A stretch of 42,022 bases of DNA from Terriglobia bacterium (lineage in GTDB: Bacteria; Acidobacteriota; Terriglobia; Bryobacterales; Bryobacteraceae), in the NCBI GenBank assembly GCA_020073615.1, contig JAIQEX010000053.1:1-42022 (forward strand), read 5' to 3'. Both the position numbers and the translations under genes were made by a program. The number at the start of each line of letters is the position of its first letter. The stretch's first letter is position 1. Below are positions 15,955-26,618 of the stretch, piece by piece. The notes under the pieces are model-generated. The model saw only the letters and a program-made list of their open reading frames with translations, was not told the DNA's origin and searched no databases.

Positions 15955-16350
15955 GTGAAACCATGGACAGTGTACGGCGCTCGCGCCCTGGCATTGCTGT
16001 GGGCCGGGTTCTGGATTTTTTTCTTCGTAGCTTCGGTGGTGGTCGAGCCCACGCCCGGCCGTAACATCGTGCTCGGGGCGGGCGTGCTCTTGTTATTCCT
16101 GATCCTGGTGCTGGTCCCCTGGCGCTGGGAAGCGACCGGCGGCGTTCTGCTCGTGGTCATGAGTTTGTTAGTGGGAGCGATATATGCGATCACGTCGGCG
16201 GCGATCGTCAGGGCGGACGGAACGCGGCTCCCGGCTGCTATCCGCGCGATCACGACCGTCGTTTTCACCGTGCCGCCGCTGGTGGCCGGGATTGTCTTCC
16301 TGATGCATCATCGGTCGGCAGCCGCCCACGGTGGCTTGAGCCGCGGCTAA
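15955..16350 (+). CDS. Small four-helix membrane protein, unknown
   Basis: The product has 131 residues from GTG 15955. Four hydrophobic segments are visible: about 9-29 (ALALLWAGFWIFFFVAS), 36-55, 60-82 and 98-116 (VVFTVPPLVAGIVFLM). Loops are short, and there are no charged catalytic residues. It is probably an inner-membrane protein of a widespread unknown family. It is divergent from the oxidoreductase gene and convergent with the dehydrogenase gene, so it likely forms a single-gene unit under the promoter at 15901. Confidence 0.7.
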   Translation: MKPWTVYGARALALLWAGFWIFFFVASVVVEPTPGRNIVLGAGVLLLFLILVLVPWRWEATGGVLLVVMSLLVGAIYAITSAAIVRADGTRLPAAIRAITTVVFTVPPLVAGIVFLMHHRSAAAHGGLSRG

Positions 16351-16368
16351 GCGCACGCCCGGCCCGCG

Positions 16369-18480
16369 TCAATACGCCAGCAGCCGCTCCATCTCCGCCG
16401 CCAGGGTTTCCACCTGCGGCAGGATCGCGGCTTCCAGTTGCGGGTGGTAGCCCACCCACGTGTCGAGCGCGCCGACGCGGCGCACCGGCGCGTCCAGGCT
16501 GGTGAACAACTCGTCGGCGATGCGCGCGGCGAGCTCCGCGCCGTAGCCCCAGGAGACACAATCTTCGTGCGCCACCATCACGCGGCTGGTCTTTTCCACC
16601 GAGGCCTTCACCGCCGGCCAGTCGTAGGGCGCCAGCGTGCGCAGATCGATGATTTCGATGCTCGCGTGCGGGCGGCGCTTTTCGACTTGCGTCGCCGCCA
16701 GAAGGGACTTCTGCACCAGCGCGCCGTAGGTGACCACCGTCAGGCTCTGCCCGGGCTTGACGATGCGGGCGCGGCCGAACGGGATGGTGAACTCTTCGCC
16801 CGGATGCGGCGAGCGGTTGTAAGGCTCGCGGTACAGGCGCTTGTGCTCCAGAAAAAGCACCGGGTCGTCGGAGCGCAACGCCGTGCGCAGCAGCCCGCAG
16901 GCATCCGCCGCGTTGGAGGGCATCACCACGCGCAGGCCGGGGATGTGCGTGAACTCCACTTCGCCGCACTGGCTGTGATACACGGCCCCGCCGTTCAGGT
17001 AGCCGCCGATGGCTACGCGGATCACCGCCGGGCAGGAGAAACTCCCGTTGGAACGCCAGCGCATGGTAGCCAGTTCGTCGCGGAGCTGCATCATGGCCGG
17101 CCAGATGTAATCGAAGAATTGGATCTCGGCCACCGGTTTCAGCCCGCGCGTGGCCATGCCGATGGCGCGGCCCACAATGGACGCTTCCGCCAGCGGGGTG
17201 TTGAAGCTGCGCTCCGGCCCAAACTCCCTCTGCAACCCGTAGGTGGCTTTGAACACGCCGCCCTTACCCTTGACCTCCGCCAGGTTGCCCGCGCGGCTGC
17301 AATCGGCCACATCCTCGCCGAACACCAGGATATTCGGGTTGCGCCGCATCTCCTCGCGCAGCGTGGCGTTGATCAGGTCCACCATGGTCAGGGGCGCCCC
17401 GTGGAAGTCGGGCGGGGCGGCGAATTCTTCCGCGGTGGCGTCTACGGTATCCGAATACAAGTAGGCCAATGCGGTTTCGGGCGCGGGCGGCGGGTCGTGC
17501 AGGGCTTCGTGCGTGGCCTGGTTCACCGCCTCGTCGATTTCGTGGGTGATGAGCTGCAGCATGTGACGGTCGATCACGCCCTCGTCGATGAGGAATGTCG
17601 GGAAGCGCAGGACCGGGTCGCGCTCCGCCTCGGCCTGGCGTTCGGCGGGGGTTTTGTACAGCCGCTCGTCGTCGGAAAGAGAATGCGAATAGGGCCGTGT
17701 GACGTGGGCATGCACCAGCGCGGGCCCGTGTCCTTCCCGGCACCAGGCCGCCGCATCCTTCATGGCCCGGTACGAGGCCAGGAAATCGGTGCCGTCGATC
17801 TCCTGGCGGAAGAGCCCGGGAAAACCGGCCACCAGGTTGGAGATGTTGCCGCCCGCGGTCTGGCTTTCGATGGGCACGGAAATGGCGTAACCGTTGTCCT
17901 CGATCAGGAAAAGCAGAGGCAGGCTGCGCAGGCATGCCACGTTCATGGCTTCCCAGAATTCGCCCTCGCTGGTGGCTCCTTCGCCCGAAGTGACCAGCGT
18001 GATCGCGCCGTCGTTGCGGCCGCGAAACCGCTCCGCTTCCGCGCATCCCACCGCCTGGTTGAATTGCGTCCCTGTAGGGGACGAGACGCTGACGATGTTG
18101 TACGCCCGGTGTCCCCAGTGAGACGGCATCTGGCGGCCGCCCGAGGCGGGGTCGCCGGCCGCTCCCACCGCCTGTTGCAGCATTTCCCGCGGGGTAACCC
18201 CCAGGGTGAGGCACAGGGCGCGATCGCGGTAATAGAGATAGAACCAGTCGTGGCCGGGACGCAGGTTCAAACCGGCGGCCACCTGCAGGGCTTCATGTCC
18301 CGCCCCGCTGATCTGGAAGAAGATCCGATTTTGGCGCTTGAGGGTGACCTCCCGGTCGTCCAGCCTCCGCGCGGTGTGCATGATGCGGAAGGCCCGGATC
18401 AGTTGCTCCGCGTCCAGTCCCTCGAAGCGGGTTGCCGCGGAGGATGCATCGGTGGTTAAAGGAGTTGTCGTCGCCAGAAT
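16369..18480 (-). CDS. 2-oxoacid dehydrogenase E1, fused alpha and beta subunits
   Basis: This thiamine-diphosphate enzyme decarboxylates a 2-oxoacid and passes the acyl group to lipoyl-E2. The product is about 700 residues. The N-terminal half is E1-alpha: [15 protein letters not shown], the ThDP motif [15 protein letters not shown] with EDNGYAIS, and the phosphorylation-loop-like [14 protein letters not shown]. The C-terminal half is E1-beta: [53 protein letters not shown]. The start is unclear: no ATG, GTG or TTG lies in the right place, and ATT 18480 or CTG 18486 are the nearest non-standard options. A frame error upstream is possible. Downstream position in a buk-ptb set suggests branched-chain 2-oxoacids. 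E2 and E3 are not in the window. Confidence 0.88.
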   Translation of the reverse strand: MLATTTPLTTDASSAATRFEGLDAEQLIRAFRIMHTARRLDDREVTLKRQNRIFFQISGAGHEALQVAAGLNLRPGHDWFYLYYRDRALCLTLGVTPREMLQQAVGAAGDPASGGRQMPSHWGHRAYNIVSVSSPTGTQFNQAVGCAEAERFRGRNDGAITLVTSGEGATSEGEFWEAMNVACLRSLPLLFLIEDNGYAISVPIESQTAGGNISNLVAGFPGLFRQEIDGTDFLASYRAMKDAAAWCREGHGPALVHAHVTRPYSHSLSDDERLYKTPAERQAEAERDPVLRFPTFLIDEGVIDRHMLQLITHEIDEAVNQATHEALHDPPPAPETALAYLYSDTVDATAEEFAAPPDFHGAPLTMVDLINATLREEMRRNPNILVFGEDVADCSRAGNLAEVKGKGGVFKATYGLQREFGPERSFNTPLAEASIVGRAIGMATRGLKPVAEIQFFDYIWPAMMQLRDELATMRWRSNGSFSCPAVIRVAIGGYLNGGAVYHSQCGEVEFTHIPGLRVVMPSNAADACGLLRTALRSDDPVLFLEHKRLYREPYNRSPHPGEEFTIPFGRARIVKPGQSLTVVTYGALVQKSLLAATQVEKRRPHASIEIIDLRTLAPYDWPAVKASVEKTSRVMVAHEDCVSWGYGAELAARIADELFTSLDAPVRRVGALDTWVGYHPQLEAAILPQVETLAAEMERLLAY

Positions 18481-18537
18481 GTCCAGGGCCCCCCCACCAG
18501 TGTAAACGAGGACGCGAAAACTCGTGGGGCGGTTTTG

Positions 18538-18563
18538 CCCAGGAGGCCTACCCAGGAGGCCTA
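18538..18563. repeat. Tandem 13-bp duplication CCCAGGAGGCCTA x2
   Basis: Two exact copies lie side by side. The second contains the ptb stop codon (TAG on the minus strand at 18563-18561). Confidence 0.7.
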
Positions 18564-19457
18564 CCCCACTGCGCTCATGATCGCGCCCAGGGCGAGCGAC
18601 AGCAGCTTGGCGTCGCTCGCATCGGAGCGCGAGGGAATCAGGATGGGGATGCTCGCGCCCACGATGACGTGGGCCAGGCGCGCGTTGCCGATATAGGTGG
18701 TCGATTTGGCCAGCGCGTTGGCGCACTCGATGTTGGGACAAACCAGGATCTCGGCGGCGCCGGCCACCGCCGAGCCGATGCGCTTCTCGCGGGCCGCGCG
18801 CGCCGCCAGCGCATTGTCCAGCGCCAGGGGTCCCTCCACCACGCATCCGCGGATCTGGCCGCGCTCGTTCATCTTGGAAAGGGCGGCCGCATCCAGCGTG
18901 GCGGGCATGTTCGCCTGCACGAACTCCGCGGCGGCCAGCACAGCAACCTTGGGATTCGCGTTGCCCAGTGCGTGGGCCACGGCGACCGCATTTTGGATCA
19001 GTTGCACCTTGGCCTCGAGGTCCGGCGCGATGTTCAGACCGCCGTCGGTGATCATGACCAGTTTATTGTCCTCGCGCGGGGCGTATTCGAAGAGGAACAC
19101 ATCGCTCAGCAGGCGGCCCGTGCGCAGGCCGCTCTCCGGACGCAGCGCCGCCTTGATGAGGGTGGCGGTATCGACGGTGCCCTTCATGAGCATGCCGGCT
19201 TCGCCCTTCGAAAGCAGTTCCACCGCCCCGGCCAGGGCGCTCTCGACGTTCGCGTAGCCGGCGATTTCGGTTCCGGCGTCGGCCGGCAGGGCCTCCTCGA
19301 TGATCCGGCGGTCGCCCGCCAGGAGGAAGCGCAGGCCGAGCCTGCGCCGCGCCTCGCGAATGGCCGCGAAGGTCTCTTCATTGGCGGGCCAGGCCACCAG
19401 CGCCCGCACCGGAATTCGCGCCGCCGCCTCCAGCAGTTCCTCGAAGTTGTGAATCAT
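18561..19457 (-). CDS. ptb: Phosphate butyryltransferase (phosphotransacylase family)
   Basis: This enzyme exchanges CoA for phosphate on butyryl-CoA or branched acyl-CoA. The product has 298 residues from ATG 19457, the normal length. Family motifs include [65 protein letters not shown], and the C-terminal [16 protein letters not shown] and [15 protein letters not shown]. It follows buk by 5 bp and precedes the E1 gene, matching the ptb-buk-bkd logic known from enterococci. A phosphate acetyltransferase-like role is less likely given its buk partner. Confidence 0.9.
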   Translation of the reverse strand: MIHNFEELLEAAARIPVRALVAWPANEETFAAIREARRRLGLRFLLAGDRRIIEEALPADAGTEIAGYANVESALAGAVELLSKGEAGMLMKGTVDTATLIKAALRPESGLRTGRLLSDVFLFEYAPREDNKLVMITDGGLNIAPDLEAKVQLIQNAVAVAHALGNANPKVAVLAAAEFVQANMPATLDAAALSKMNERGQIRGCVVEGPLALDNALAARAAREKRIGSAVAGAAEILVCPNIECANALAKSTTYIGNARLAHVIVGASIPILIPSRSDASDAKLLSLALGAIMSAVG

Positions 19458-19462
19458 GGCGA

Positions 19463-20521
19463 TCAATACTCCAGTAGCGGCGTCTCGCCGCGCATGGCGC
19501 GCAGGGCGCCTTGGGCCAGCGCGCGCATTTCGTCCTCGCCGGGGAAAACCAGGACCGGGGCAAGGAAACCGACCCGTTCTTTGATCCAGTTCACCAGCAG
19601 CGCCGAGCCCGCGAGGCCCCCGGCCAGAACAATGGCGTGGACGCGTCCGGCGAGCACCGTGGACATGGCGCCGATCTCCTTCGAGATCTGGTATGCCATG
19701 GCCTGGTAAGCCTCGCGCGCCACGTCGTCGCCGGCGCGGATGCGCTCTTCCACCTCCAGCGCCGAATTCGTGCCCAGGTAGGCCACCAGCCCGCCCGCAC
19801 CCATCACCAGCCGGCGCATTTCGCGTTCCGAACGGGCGCCCGAAAAACAGAGATCGATGAACGGCTGCAAGGGCAACCCGCCCGTCCGTTCCGGGGAAAA
19901 GGGACCGTCGCTCGAGGCGTCGTTGACGTCGATGATGCGCCCGCCGCGCACCGGCGCGACCGAGATGCCCCCCCCCAGGTGGGCCACAATCAGCGAACTC
20001 TCGCGGAGCTCGCGGCCCGTCTCGGCGGCGGCGCGCCGCGCGGCGGCATGAATGTTGAGCGCGTGCGACAGGCTGCGGCGGGAAATCAGCGGATGCCCCG
20101 AGTAGCGCGCCAGGGGTTCGAACTCGTCCACCGAAACCGGATCGACGACATACGCATGGCAGCCATAGCCCGCGGCCAGCCGGTGCGCCAGCGCGCAGCC
20201 CAGGTTGGAGGCGTGCTCGCCCTGCACGTTGGCGCGCGCGTCGGCCAGCATGCGCTCGTTGACCGCATACGTGCCGCCTTCGAGGCCGCGAAACAGGCCC
20301 CCCATGGCGGCGACTGCCGCTACATCCCGCGCATTGCGCGAGGTCCATCCGCCGACAGCCAGCCAGCGGAGCTCGAACTGGTCCCACAGGCTGGGGCAGG
20401 CGCGAAGGGCGGCGGCATCGTGGCGGAATACGTCGCCGGCCAGCTCGGTATCGTCCTCAAACAGCGCGATCTTGGTCGTGGTGGAACCGGGGTTCACCAC
20501 GAGAATTTTGTGCGTGTGCAA
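19463..20521 (-). CDS. buk: Butyrate kinase (acetokinase family)
   Basis: Butyrate kinase makes ATP from acyl-phosphate and ADP. The product has 352 residues from a TTG start at 20521, the only start before the conserved HKILVVNPGSTTTKIALFE. Further motifs are ASNLGCALAHRLA, VVDPVSVDEFEPLARYSGHP, the phosphate-binding IVAHLGGGISVAPVRGGR followed by DVNDASSDGPFSPERTGGLP, and the adenosine-binding VLAGGLAGSALLVNWI. Length and motifs fit Buk and the branched-chain kinases of the same family. It is the first gene of a minus-strand set with ptb 5 bp downstream. Confidence 0.92.
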   Translation of the reverse strand: MHTHKILVVNPGSTTTKIALFEDDTELAGDVFRHDAAALRACPSLWDQFELRWLAVGGWTSRNARDVAAVAAMGGLFRGLEGGTYAVNERMLADARANVQGEHASNLGCALAHRLAAGYGCHAYVVDPVSVDEFEPLARYSGHPLISRRSLSHALNIHAAARRAAAETGRELRESSLIVAHLGGGISVAPVRGGRIIDVNDASSDGPFSPERTGGLPLQPFIDLCFSGARSEREMRRLVMGAGGLVAYLGTNSALEVEERIRAGDDVAREAYQAMAYQISKEIGAMSTVLAGRVHAIVLAGGLAGSALLVNWIKERVGFLAPVLVFPGEDEMRALAQGALRAMRGETPLLEY

Positions 20522-20589
20522 TCGTCTGTTTCGAGTTTAAGATATTTCGAGCAGAGTTGAAGTGACGCCGCTGGGCGGCGGGCTGCGGT

Positions 20590-21033
20590 CTAGCGCTCGC
20601 CGGCCGCCATCTTCTTGCCGGTCTTGAGCACGCCGAGCTGTTGAAACAGGGTGGCGTTGTCGCTGTAAGTCCGGCTGCGGACGATCTTACCGTTGCGCAC
20701 TTCGGTTATCGAACAACCCTGAATGTTGATGGTTTTGTTGGTGGGTGCGATGCCCACGAATTCGCCCTTTTGAGTGCCCCGAATGCGCCAGCGCGTCACT
20801 ACCGTGTCCTGGGTGGTGATCACCTGTTCCAGTTCAAAACGCAGATCGGGAAAAGCTTTGAAGTAAGTTTCGAGGCCTTGCCGCGCCCCGTCCGGACCGC
20901 GCACGGGAGCGGGCAACGTCTCCATCTCCCACACATAGGAGGCGTCCAGGTTCATGGTGTAACGGTCCAGGTCGTGTGCGTTCAGAGCGGCAAACGCTTC
21001 TTCGGCCATGCGGCGATTGTCTTGTTCCGACAT
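20590..21033 (-). CDS. SnoaL-like/NTF2-fold protein
   Basis: The product has 147 residues from ATG 21033, with GGAAAGGAG just upstream. The pattern fits the SnoaL-like polyketide cyclase or ester cyclase family: a helical start (AEEAFAALNAHDLDRY), a strand with FPDLRFELEQVITTQDTVVTRWRIRGTQKG, then GIAPTNKTINIQGCSITEV and a final helix. The fold is a small alpha-beta cone barrel with a ligand pocket; most members have no proved substrate. It lies 68 bp upstream of buk on the same strand but with a larger gap than inside that operon. Confidence 0.78.
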   Translation of the reverse strand: MSEQDNRRMAEEAFAALNAHDLDRYTMNLDASYVWEMETLPAPVRGPDGARQGLETYFKAFPDLRFELEQVITTQDTVVTRWRIRGTQKGEFVGIAPTNKTINIQGCSITEVRNGKIVRSRTYSDNATLFQQLGVLKTGKKMAAGER

Positions 21034-21259
21034 GCATTACTCCTTTCCAATCGAGTGTAGTGCCGGAACTCCGTGAATTCCAGAACGCATTCGCCTGACC
21101 CAAGTTTGAAACGATACCTTTGAGCAATGAACCGCGGCGCGAATTCACATCTTTGGTTGGTCCCGAGGAAGGGAACGGCACAGGGTTTGCTGGCGTTCGC
21201 CGCTCCTTAGAACGGCGCCGCTGTCTTATGATAGGTCGAGGGCCGGTCGACGGCCTCGC

Positions 21260-21586
21260 ATGCCACTGACTTCCACCACCAGCCCGGATTTTCGTGCTCT
21301 GTTCGAATCGGCACCAGGGCTGTACCTCGTATTGACGCCCGATCTGCGGATCGCCGCCGCCAGTGACGCCGACCTGCGCGCCACCAAGACGCGGCCTTTT
21401 CAGCGCCTGCACAAAACTTCCGAGTTCGCCGGCACGGGCATTGGGCTGGCGACGGTGAAGCGCATCATTCACCGCCACGGCGGGCGCGTATGGGCCGAAG
21501 CGCAACCCGGCCGGGGCGCGACTTTCTATTTCACGATTGGCGGCGCGCCGGTCGACTTTCCCGGGGCGAATCAGAATGCGCTTTAG
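21260..21586 (+). pseudogene. Micro-remnant of a PAS histidine kinase (PAS start joined to ATPase end)
   Basis: The product has 108 residues. Residues 1-45 ([27 protein letters not shown]) are the beginning of a PAS domain of a type common in acidobacterial kinases. From residue about 46 the sequence jumps to the end of a HATPase_c domain ([24 protein letters not shown], then [18 protein letters not shown]). Everything between is gone, yet the frame is intact. It lacks DHp, the phospho-His and the N-box, so it cannot be a kinase. Its last 11 bases overlap the start of the big kinase. It is best explained by a deletion between parts of an earlier kinase gene. Confidence 0.75.
21398..21540 (+). 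repeat. 143-bp direct repeat, copy 1 (copy 2 at 26466-26608)
   Basis: The stretch is the same length as, and by eye about 90% identical to (about 15 differences), the 3' end of the large kinase gene. Most changes are in third codon positions. The two copies lie 5068 bp apart and bracket the whole kinase gene, so recombination between them would remove it. Confidence 0.85.
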
Positions 21587-24500
21587 CGGGCGACTCGGCG
21601 AAATCGCCGGCCGCAAGCTGCCGGCATGGTCGCGATACGTCATGGCGGTGCTTGCCGTGGCCTTGGCCGTCGCCGTGCGGATGGCGTTCCTCGGGGCTTT
21701 GGGGACGCGGGCGCCCTTCGTTACGTTCTATCCGGCCGTGATCCTGGCAGCCCTCGCCGGCGGGCTGCGCGGTGGTTTGCTGGCCACCGCCCTCTCGGCT
21801 CTGGTGGCTGACTTTGCCTGGATGGAACCGGTCGGAGAGTTTTCCATTGTAGCTTCCGCCGATTGGCTGGCCGTGGCTGTCTTCGCGATGAGCGGCGCGA
21901 TGATCTCCTGGGTGAGTGACGCCATGCTGCGCGCTCAGGTCAGGGCCAGCGAAGCCGAGTCGCAGGTGAAACTGGCCACGGAACGTATGCGGGTGGAGGA
22001 GGATCTACACCGCTACCAACTGCTGGCCGAGAACAGCCGGGACGCGATTCTGTACATCCGGCGCGAGGATGGGCGCATCCTGGATGCGAACCCCGCCGCT
22101 ACCAGGGCGTATGGCTATACCCGCGACGAGTTGCAGTCGCTCTCGATTCAGGAACTGCACGCCGCCGATACTCACGAATTAACCGCGGGCCAGATGGCTG
22201 AGGCCGACACCGCCGGCATCCTGTTCGAGACGGTACACCGGCGCAAGGATGGCAGCACGTTTCCCGTCGAGGTCAGTTCTCAAGGCGCCACGATCGGGGG
22301 CTTACGCACTTTGATCAGCGCGATTCGAGACATCACCGGGCGCAAGCGGGAGGAAGACGAGCGGCGGCGGCTCGCCGGCGAATTAGCCGACCGCGCCGGG
22401 GAACTACAGGCCATTCTGGACGCCGCGCCGGTAGCCGTCTGGATCGCCCACGACCCGCAGTGTCTGCGCATCACCGGCAACGCATTTGCGGATCGGGTGG
22501 TCATGCAGGCCCAGCGGGGCGACAACGTCTCGGCCGGCGCGCCCGCGGGCGACAGCGCGGTGTCGTATGCAGTGTTTCGCGGCGGCGTGAAACTGCGGCC
22601 CGAGGAGCTGCCCAGCCAGGTGGCCGCGGCCACGGGCCAGCCGGTGAACGGGGAGGAGATGGAAATGGTGTTCCCCGGCGGACGCACGGTGCACCTGCTG
22701 CTGAGCGCCGTGCCCCTCCTGGATGGCGGTGGCCGGGTGCGCGGCTCGGTCGCCGCGGGCGTCGATATCACGCGGCGCACGCAGGCCGAGCGGGAGCTGC
22801 GCGAGAGCGAATCGATTTTGCGCAGTTTCTTCGACAGCCCCGGTTCCATGCGGGGCATCGTGGAGATCGTCGATTCCGCGATCGTGCACGTTTCCTGCAA
22901 TGAGGCCGCGGCGGAGTTGTACGGCGTGGATCGGGCGTCGATTGCGGGCACATCGGCGGTGCGGGCGGGCGCTTCCGAAGAGGTCGCGCGATTCTGGGTT
23001 ACGCTCTACGAAAAGAGCCGGCGCACCGGCAAGCCCGTCTCGATGGAGTACGCCCGGCGGGACGCGCACGGCCGGGAACGCTGGCTGCTGGCGACCGCCG
23101 GCTACCTGGGGAACGGGCATTCCGGAAACCCGCGGTTCGCGTACACCATCCTCGATCTTACGGAACGCAAGCGGGCGGAGGAGGCGCTTCGAGAAAGCGA
23201 AGCGCACTACCGGACTTTGTCCGAGACCATGCTTCAGGGCGTGGTCTATCAGGATGCGGAAGGAAAGATCCTGTCCATGAACCCCGCCGCGGAAACCATA
23301 TTGGGAAAGACGCGCGACGAGTTTCTGGGGCGCACCTCGGTCGATGTGGAGCGCGACTTCATCCGGGAGGACGGGTCGCCTTTCCCCGGTTTGGAGCATC
23401 CCGCCATGGCCGCCCTGGCAACGGGCCGCGAAGTGCGGAATGTAAGTATGGGGGTTTATAACTCACGCGAGAAACAGTTCCGTTGGATCGAGATCAACGC
23501 CGTCCCCTTGTTCCGGGCGGGCGAGGCGAAGCCCTACCAGGTCTATACGATTTTTGAAGATATCACCGGGCGCAAGCTCGCCGGGGAGGCGTTGCGCAGG
23601 CAACGCGAATGGCTGGAGGTGACCCTCAACAGCATCGGCGACGGGGTGTTATCCACCGATGCCGGCGGCCGAATCACCTTCCTCAATCCCGTTGCCGCCA
23701 GGCTGACCGGCTGGACGGAGGAGCAGGCGCTGGGCCAGCCGGCCCAGGATGTGCTGCGCATCGTTCGCGAACAGACCCGCGATGCGGCCGAGGACATCAT
23801 TGGACGCGTGTTGCGCGAAGGGTGCGCCGTTTCCATGGGCGATCGCACGGCGCTGCTGGCGCGCGACGGGCGCGAGACGCCGATCGACGACAGTGCCGCG
23901 CCGATTCGGGACAGCGCCGGCAATCTGCTTGGTGTCGTGCTGGTATTCCAGGATGTCACCGAGAAGCGCCGGGCCCACCAGGAATTGCAGAACGTGCTCG
24001 GCAGCATCAGCGACGGCATGCTGGTGCTGGATCGGAACTGGCGCTACACCTACTTCAGCGAACAAGGCGCACGGATGATCGGCATGCGCCGGGAGGACCT
24101 CATTGGCGGCTGCGTCTGGGAGCTGTTCCCGCATGCCAAGGGCACGGCGTTTTACGAGGAGTATCACCGCGCCATGGAAACCGGCCAGCCGGCTACCTTC
24201 GAGGAGTATTACCCGGAGCCGGTGAACAAGTGGCTCGAATGCCACTGCTATCCCTCGGAAGCAGGACTCTCGGTTTACTTCCACGACATCACCGAGCGCA
24301 GGCGCGCGCTGGTGGCGCTGCGCGAGAGCGAGGCTCGCCTGCGCACCCTGGGCGACAACCTGCCGGACGGCGCGCTCTACCGGTACCGCCTCGACGCCAG
24401 CGGCGAAGCGCACGTCGATTTCATCAGCGCCGGCATTGAACGGCTCACCGGCGTGCCTGCCTCCGAGTATATGAACGATGCCGCGACGGTGGAACGAAGC

Positions 24501-26618
24501 ATAGTGGCGGAAGACGTTGACCGGCTGCACGCGGCGATCGCGTTGTCGCGCGAGCGGCTGGCCCGGTTCGATATCGAGGTGCGCCACATCCACCGCACCA
24601 CCGGGGAAACCCGCTGGTCGCTGATGCGCTCCATACCCTCCCGTTGTCCGGACGGTTCTACCGTGTGGGACGGTATTGAGATCGACATCACCGAGCGCAA
24701 GCGGGTGGAAGTAGAGCTGCGCCACTCGGAAGAGCGGTACCGGACGCTATTCGACACGATCATCGAGGGGTTCTGCGTCATTGAGGTGATTTTTGACGCC
24801 GGCGTCACGCCCGTCGATTATCGTTTCCTGGAGATCAATCCGGCATTTGAGAGTCAAACCGGCCTGAAGAATGCACAGGGCCGGCTCATGCGCGAGCTGG
24901 CTCCCGAACATGAAGCTCATTGGTTTGAGATCTATGGACAAGTCGCCTTGACGGGCCAACCGGCGCGTCTTGTGAATGAGGCGAAGGCGTTGCATCGCTG
25001 GTTCGACGTGAGCGCGTACCGTATCGGCGGGCCGGAGAGCCGCAAAGTCGCGATCCTGTTCAACGACATCACCGAGCGCAAGCGCGTGGAGGATGCCCTA
25101 CGCGAAAGCCGGGCCCATCTGCAGGCGGCGCTGGCCAGCATGGCCGACGCGGTCTTCATTTCCGATGCGGCGGGCCGGTTCGTCGAGTTCAACGACGCCT
25201 TCGCGGGGTTCCACAGGTTCCCGAGCAAGGCAGAATGCGCCACGACTTTCGCGGAGTATCCCGACATCCTCGACGTGTTCCTGCCGGACGGAACGCTGGC
25301 GCCGCTGGACCGGTGGGCGGTGCCGCGGGCTCTCCGGGGCGAGGTGGTTACCAACGCCGAATACACCCTGCGCCGCAAGGACACCGGGGAGACCTGGATC
25401 GGAAGTTACAGCTTCGCTCCCATTCGCGGCCCGGACGGCGCCATCGCCGGATCCGTGGTGGTGGCTCGCGATATCACGGGGCACAAGCATGCCGAGGAGG
25501 CGCTGCGCGAAAGCGAAGCTCAGTTCCGCACCCTGGCCAACGCCATTCCGCAGTTGTGCTGGATGGCCAACGCGGACGGCTGGATTTTCTGGTACAACCA
25601 GCGCTGGTATGAGTACACCGGGACCACACCGGAACAGATGGAGGGGTGGGGCTGGCAGTCGGTGCACGATCCCGAGGCGCTGGCCAGGGTCCTGGAGCGC
25701 TGGCAGGGATCCATCGCCACCGGGGAGCCGTTCGACATGGTATTTCCGCTGCGCGGCGCCGACGGCGTGTTTCGCCCCTTCCTGACGCGCGTGATGCCGG
25801 TGCGCGACCGGGACGGCAAGGTGGCCCGCTGGTTCGGCACCAACACCGATATCAGCGAGCAGCGCAGGGCCGAGCAGGAGATCCAGCAGCTCAATACCGA
25901 GTTGGAGCAGCGCGTACGCGAGCGGACCGCGCAGCTCGAAGCGGCGAACAAGGAGCTGGAAGCGTTTGCCTACTCGGTCTCGCACGATCTGCGGGCGCCG
26001 TTGCGCGGCATCGACGGCTGGAGCCTGGCACTGGCCGAAGACTACGCCGGCCAGCTCGACGACCGGGCGCATCAATACCTGGAGCGGGTCCGCTCGGAAG
26101 CGCAACGCATGGGGCTGCTGATCGACGACCTGTTGCAGCTTTCGCGGATTACCCGCGCCGAGATGGAGCGCGGCACAGTCGAACTCTCCTCGATTGCACA
26201 GGCGATCGCGGCCCGGCTTCGTGAGGCGCACGCCGATCGCCGGATCGAGTTCGTTATCGGCCCCGCATTGACCGCGGACGGCGATGCCCGGCTGCTGGAG
26301 ATCGCCTTAACCAACCTGCTGGAAAATGCCGTGAAGTTTACCGGCCCGTGCGCCCAGGCGCGGATTGAATTCGGCGAGACGGAGTGCGCCGGCGAGCGCG
26401 CCTATTACGTTCGGGACAACGGCGTGGGTTTTGACATGGCATTTGCCGGTAAGCTGTTCGGCGCGTTTCAGCGTCTGCACAAGACCTCGGAATTTCCGGG
26501 CACGGGCATTGGACTGGCGACGGTGCAGCGCATTATTCACCGCCACGGCGGGCGGGTATGGGCCGAAGCGGTACCCGGCCGGGGCGCGACTTTCTATTTC
26601 ACGATAGGTGCCCAATGA
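21576..26618 (+). CDS. Giant multi-PAS sensor histidine kinase
   Basis: The product is 1680 residues from ATG 21576. An N-terminal membrane region (about 20-115) resembles the DUF4118/KdpD-type four-helix module ([17 protein letters not shown]). About ten PAS/PAC units follow, each ending in a variant of [10 protein letters not shown], up to about residue 1430. A coiled coil leads to the DHp with the H-box [16 protein letters not shown] (phospho-acceptor His1470), then HATPase_c with N-box [12 protein letters not shown]1 DNGVGFD and G2 GTGIGLATV. It is a phytochrome/bacteriophytochrome-style kinase core without GAF or PHY. Its TGA overlaps the ATG of the response regulator, its likely partner. 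Confidence 0.9.
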   Translation: MRFSGRLGEIAGRKLPAWSRYVMAVLAVALAVAVRMAFLGALGTRAPFVTFYPAVILAALAGGLRGGLLATALSALVADFAWMEPVGEFSIVASADWLAVAVFAMSGAMISWVSDAMLRAQVRASEAESQVKLATERMRVEEDLHRYQLLAENSRDAILYIRREDGRILDANPAATRAYGYTRDELQSLSIQELHAADTHELTAGQMAEADTAGILFETVHRRKDGSTFPVEVSSQGATIGGLRTLISAIRDITGRKREEDERRRLAGELADRAGELQAILDAAPVAVWIAHDPQCLRITGNAFADRVVMQAQRGDNVSAGAPAGDSAVSYAVFRGGVKLRPEELPSQVAAATGQPVNGEEMEMVFPGGRTVHLLLSAVPLLDGGGRVRGSVAAGVDITRRTQAERELRESESILRSFFDSPGSMRGIVEIVDSAIVHVSCNEAAAELYGVDRASIAGTSAVRAGASEEVARFWVTLYEKSRRTGKPVSMEYARRDAHGRERWLLATAGYLGNGHSGNPRFAYTILDLTERKRAEEALRESEAHYRTLSETMLQGVVYQDAEGKILSMNPAAETILGKTRDEFLGRTSVDVERDFIREDGSPFPGLEHPAMAALATGREVRNVSMGVYNSREKQFRWIEINAVPLFRAGEAKPYQVYTIFEDITGRKLAGEALRRQREWLEVTLNSIGDGVLSTDAGGRITFLNPVAARLTGWTEEQALGQPAQDVLRIVREQTRDAAEDIIGRVLREGCAVSMGDRTALLARDGRETPIDDSAAPIRDSAGNLLGVVLVFQDVTEKRRAHQELQNVLGSISDGMLVLDRNWRYTYFSEQGARMIGMRREDLIGGCVWELFPHAKGTAFYEEYHRAMETGQPATFEEYYPEPVNKWLECHCYPSEAGLSVYFHDITERRRALVALRESEARLRTLGDNLPDGALYRYRLDASGEAHVDFISAGIERLTGVPASEYMNDAATVERSIVAEDVDRLHAAIALSRERLARFDIEVRHIHRTTGETRWSLMRSIPSRCPDGSTVWDGIEIDITERKRVEVELRHSEERYRTLFDTIIEGFCVIEVIFDAGVTPVDYRFLEINPAFESQTGLKNAQGRLMRELAPEHEAHWFEIYGQVALTGQPARLVNEAKALHRWFDVSAYRIGGPESRKVAILFNDITERKRVEDALRESRAHLQAALASMADAVFISDAAGRFVEFNDAFAGFHRFPSKAECATTFAEYPDILDVFLPDGTLAPLDRWAVPRALRGEVVTNAEYTLRRKDTGETWIGSYSFAPIRGPDGAIAGSVVVARDITGHKHAEEALRESEAQFRTLANAIPQLCWMANADGWIFWYNQRWYEYTGTTPEQMEGWGWQSVHDPEALARVLERWQGSIATGEPFDMVFPLRGADGVFRPFLTRVMPVRDRDGKVARWFGTNTDISEQRRAEQEIQQLNTELEQRVRERTAQLEAANKELEAFAYSVSHDLRAPLRGIDGWSLALAEDYAGQLDDRAHQYLERVRSEAQRMGLLIDDLLQLSRITRAEMERGTVELSSIAQAIAARLREAHADRRIEFVIGPALTADGDARLLEIALTNLLENAVKFTGPCAQARIEFGETECAGERAYYVRDNGVGFDMAFAGKLFGAFQRLHKTSEFPGTGIGLATVQRIIHRHGGRVWAEAVPGRGATFYFTIGAQ
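26466..26608 (+). repeat. 143-bp direct repeat, copy 2
   Basis: This is the 3' end of the large kinase gene, matching 21398-21540 without gaps. Confidence 0.85.

Noticed and set aside
16438-18459. Very long plus-strand open frame (673 codons) opposite the E1 gene
   Set aside because: It is antisense to a clearly conserved dehydrogenase; it is open only because of high GC, and its product is His/Arg/Gly-rich without motifs.
18432-20560. Long plus-strand open frames opposite ptb and buk
   Set aside because: Both are shadows of strongly conserved genes.
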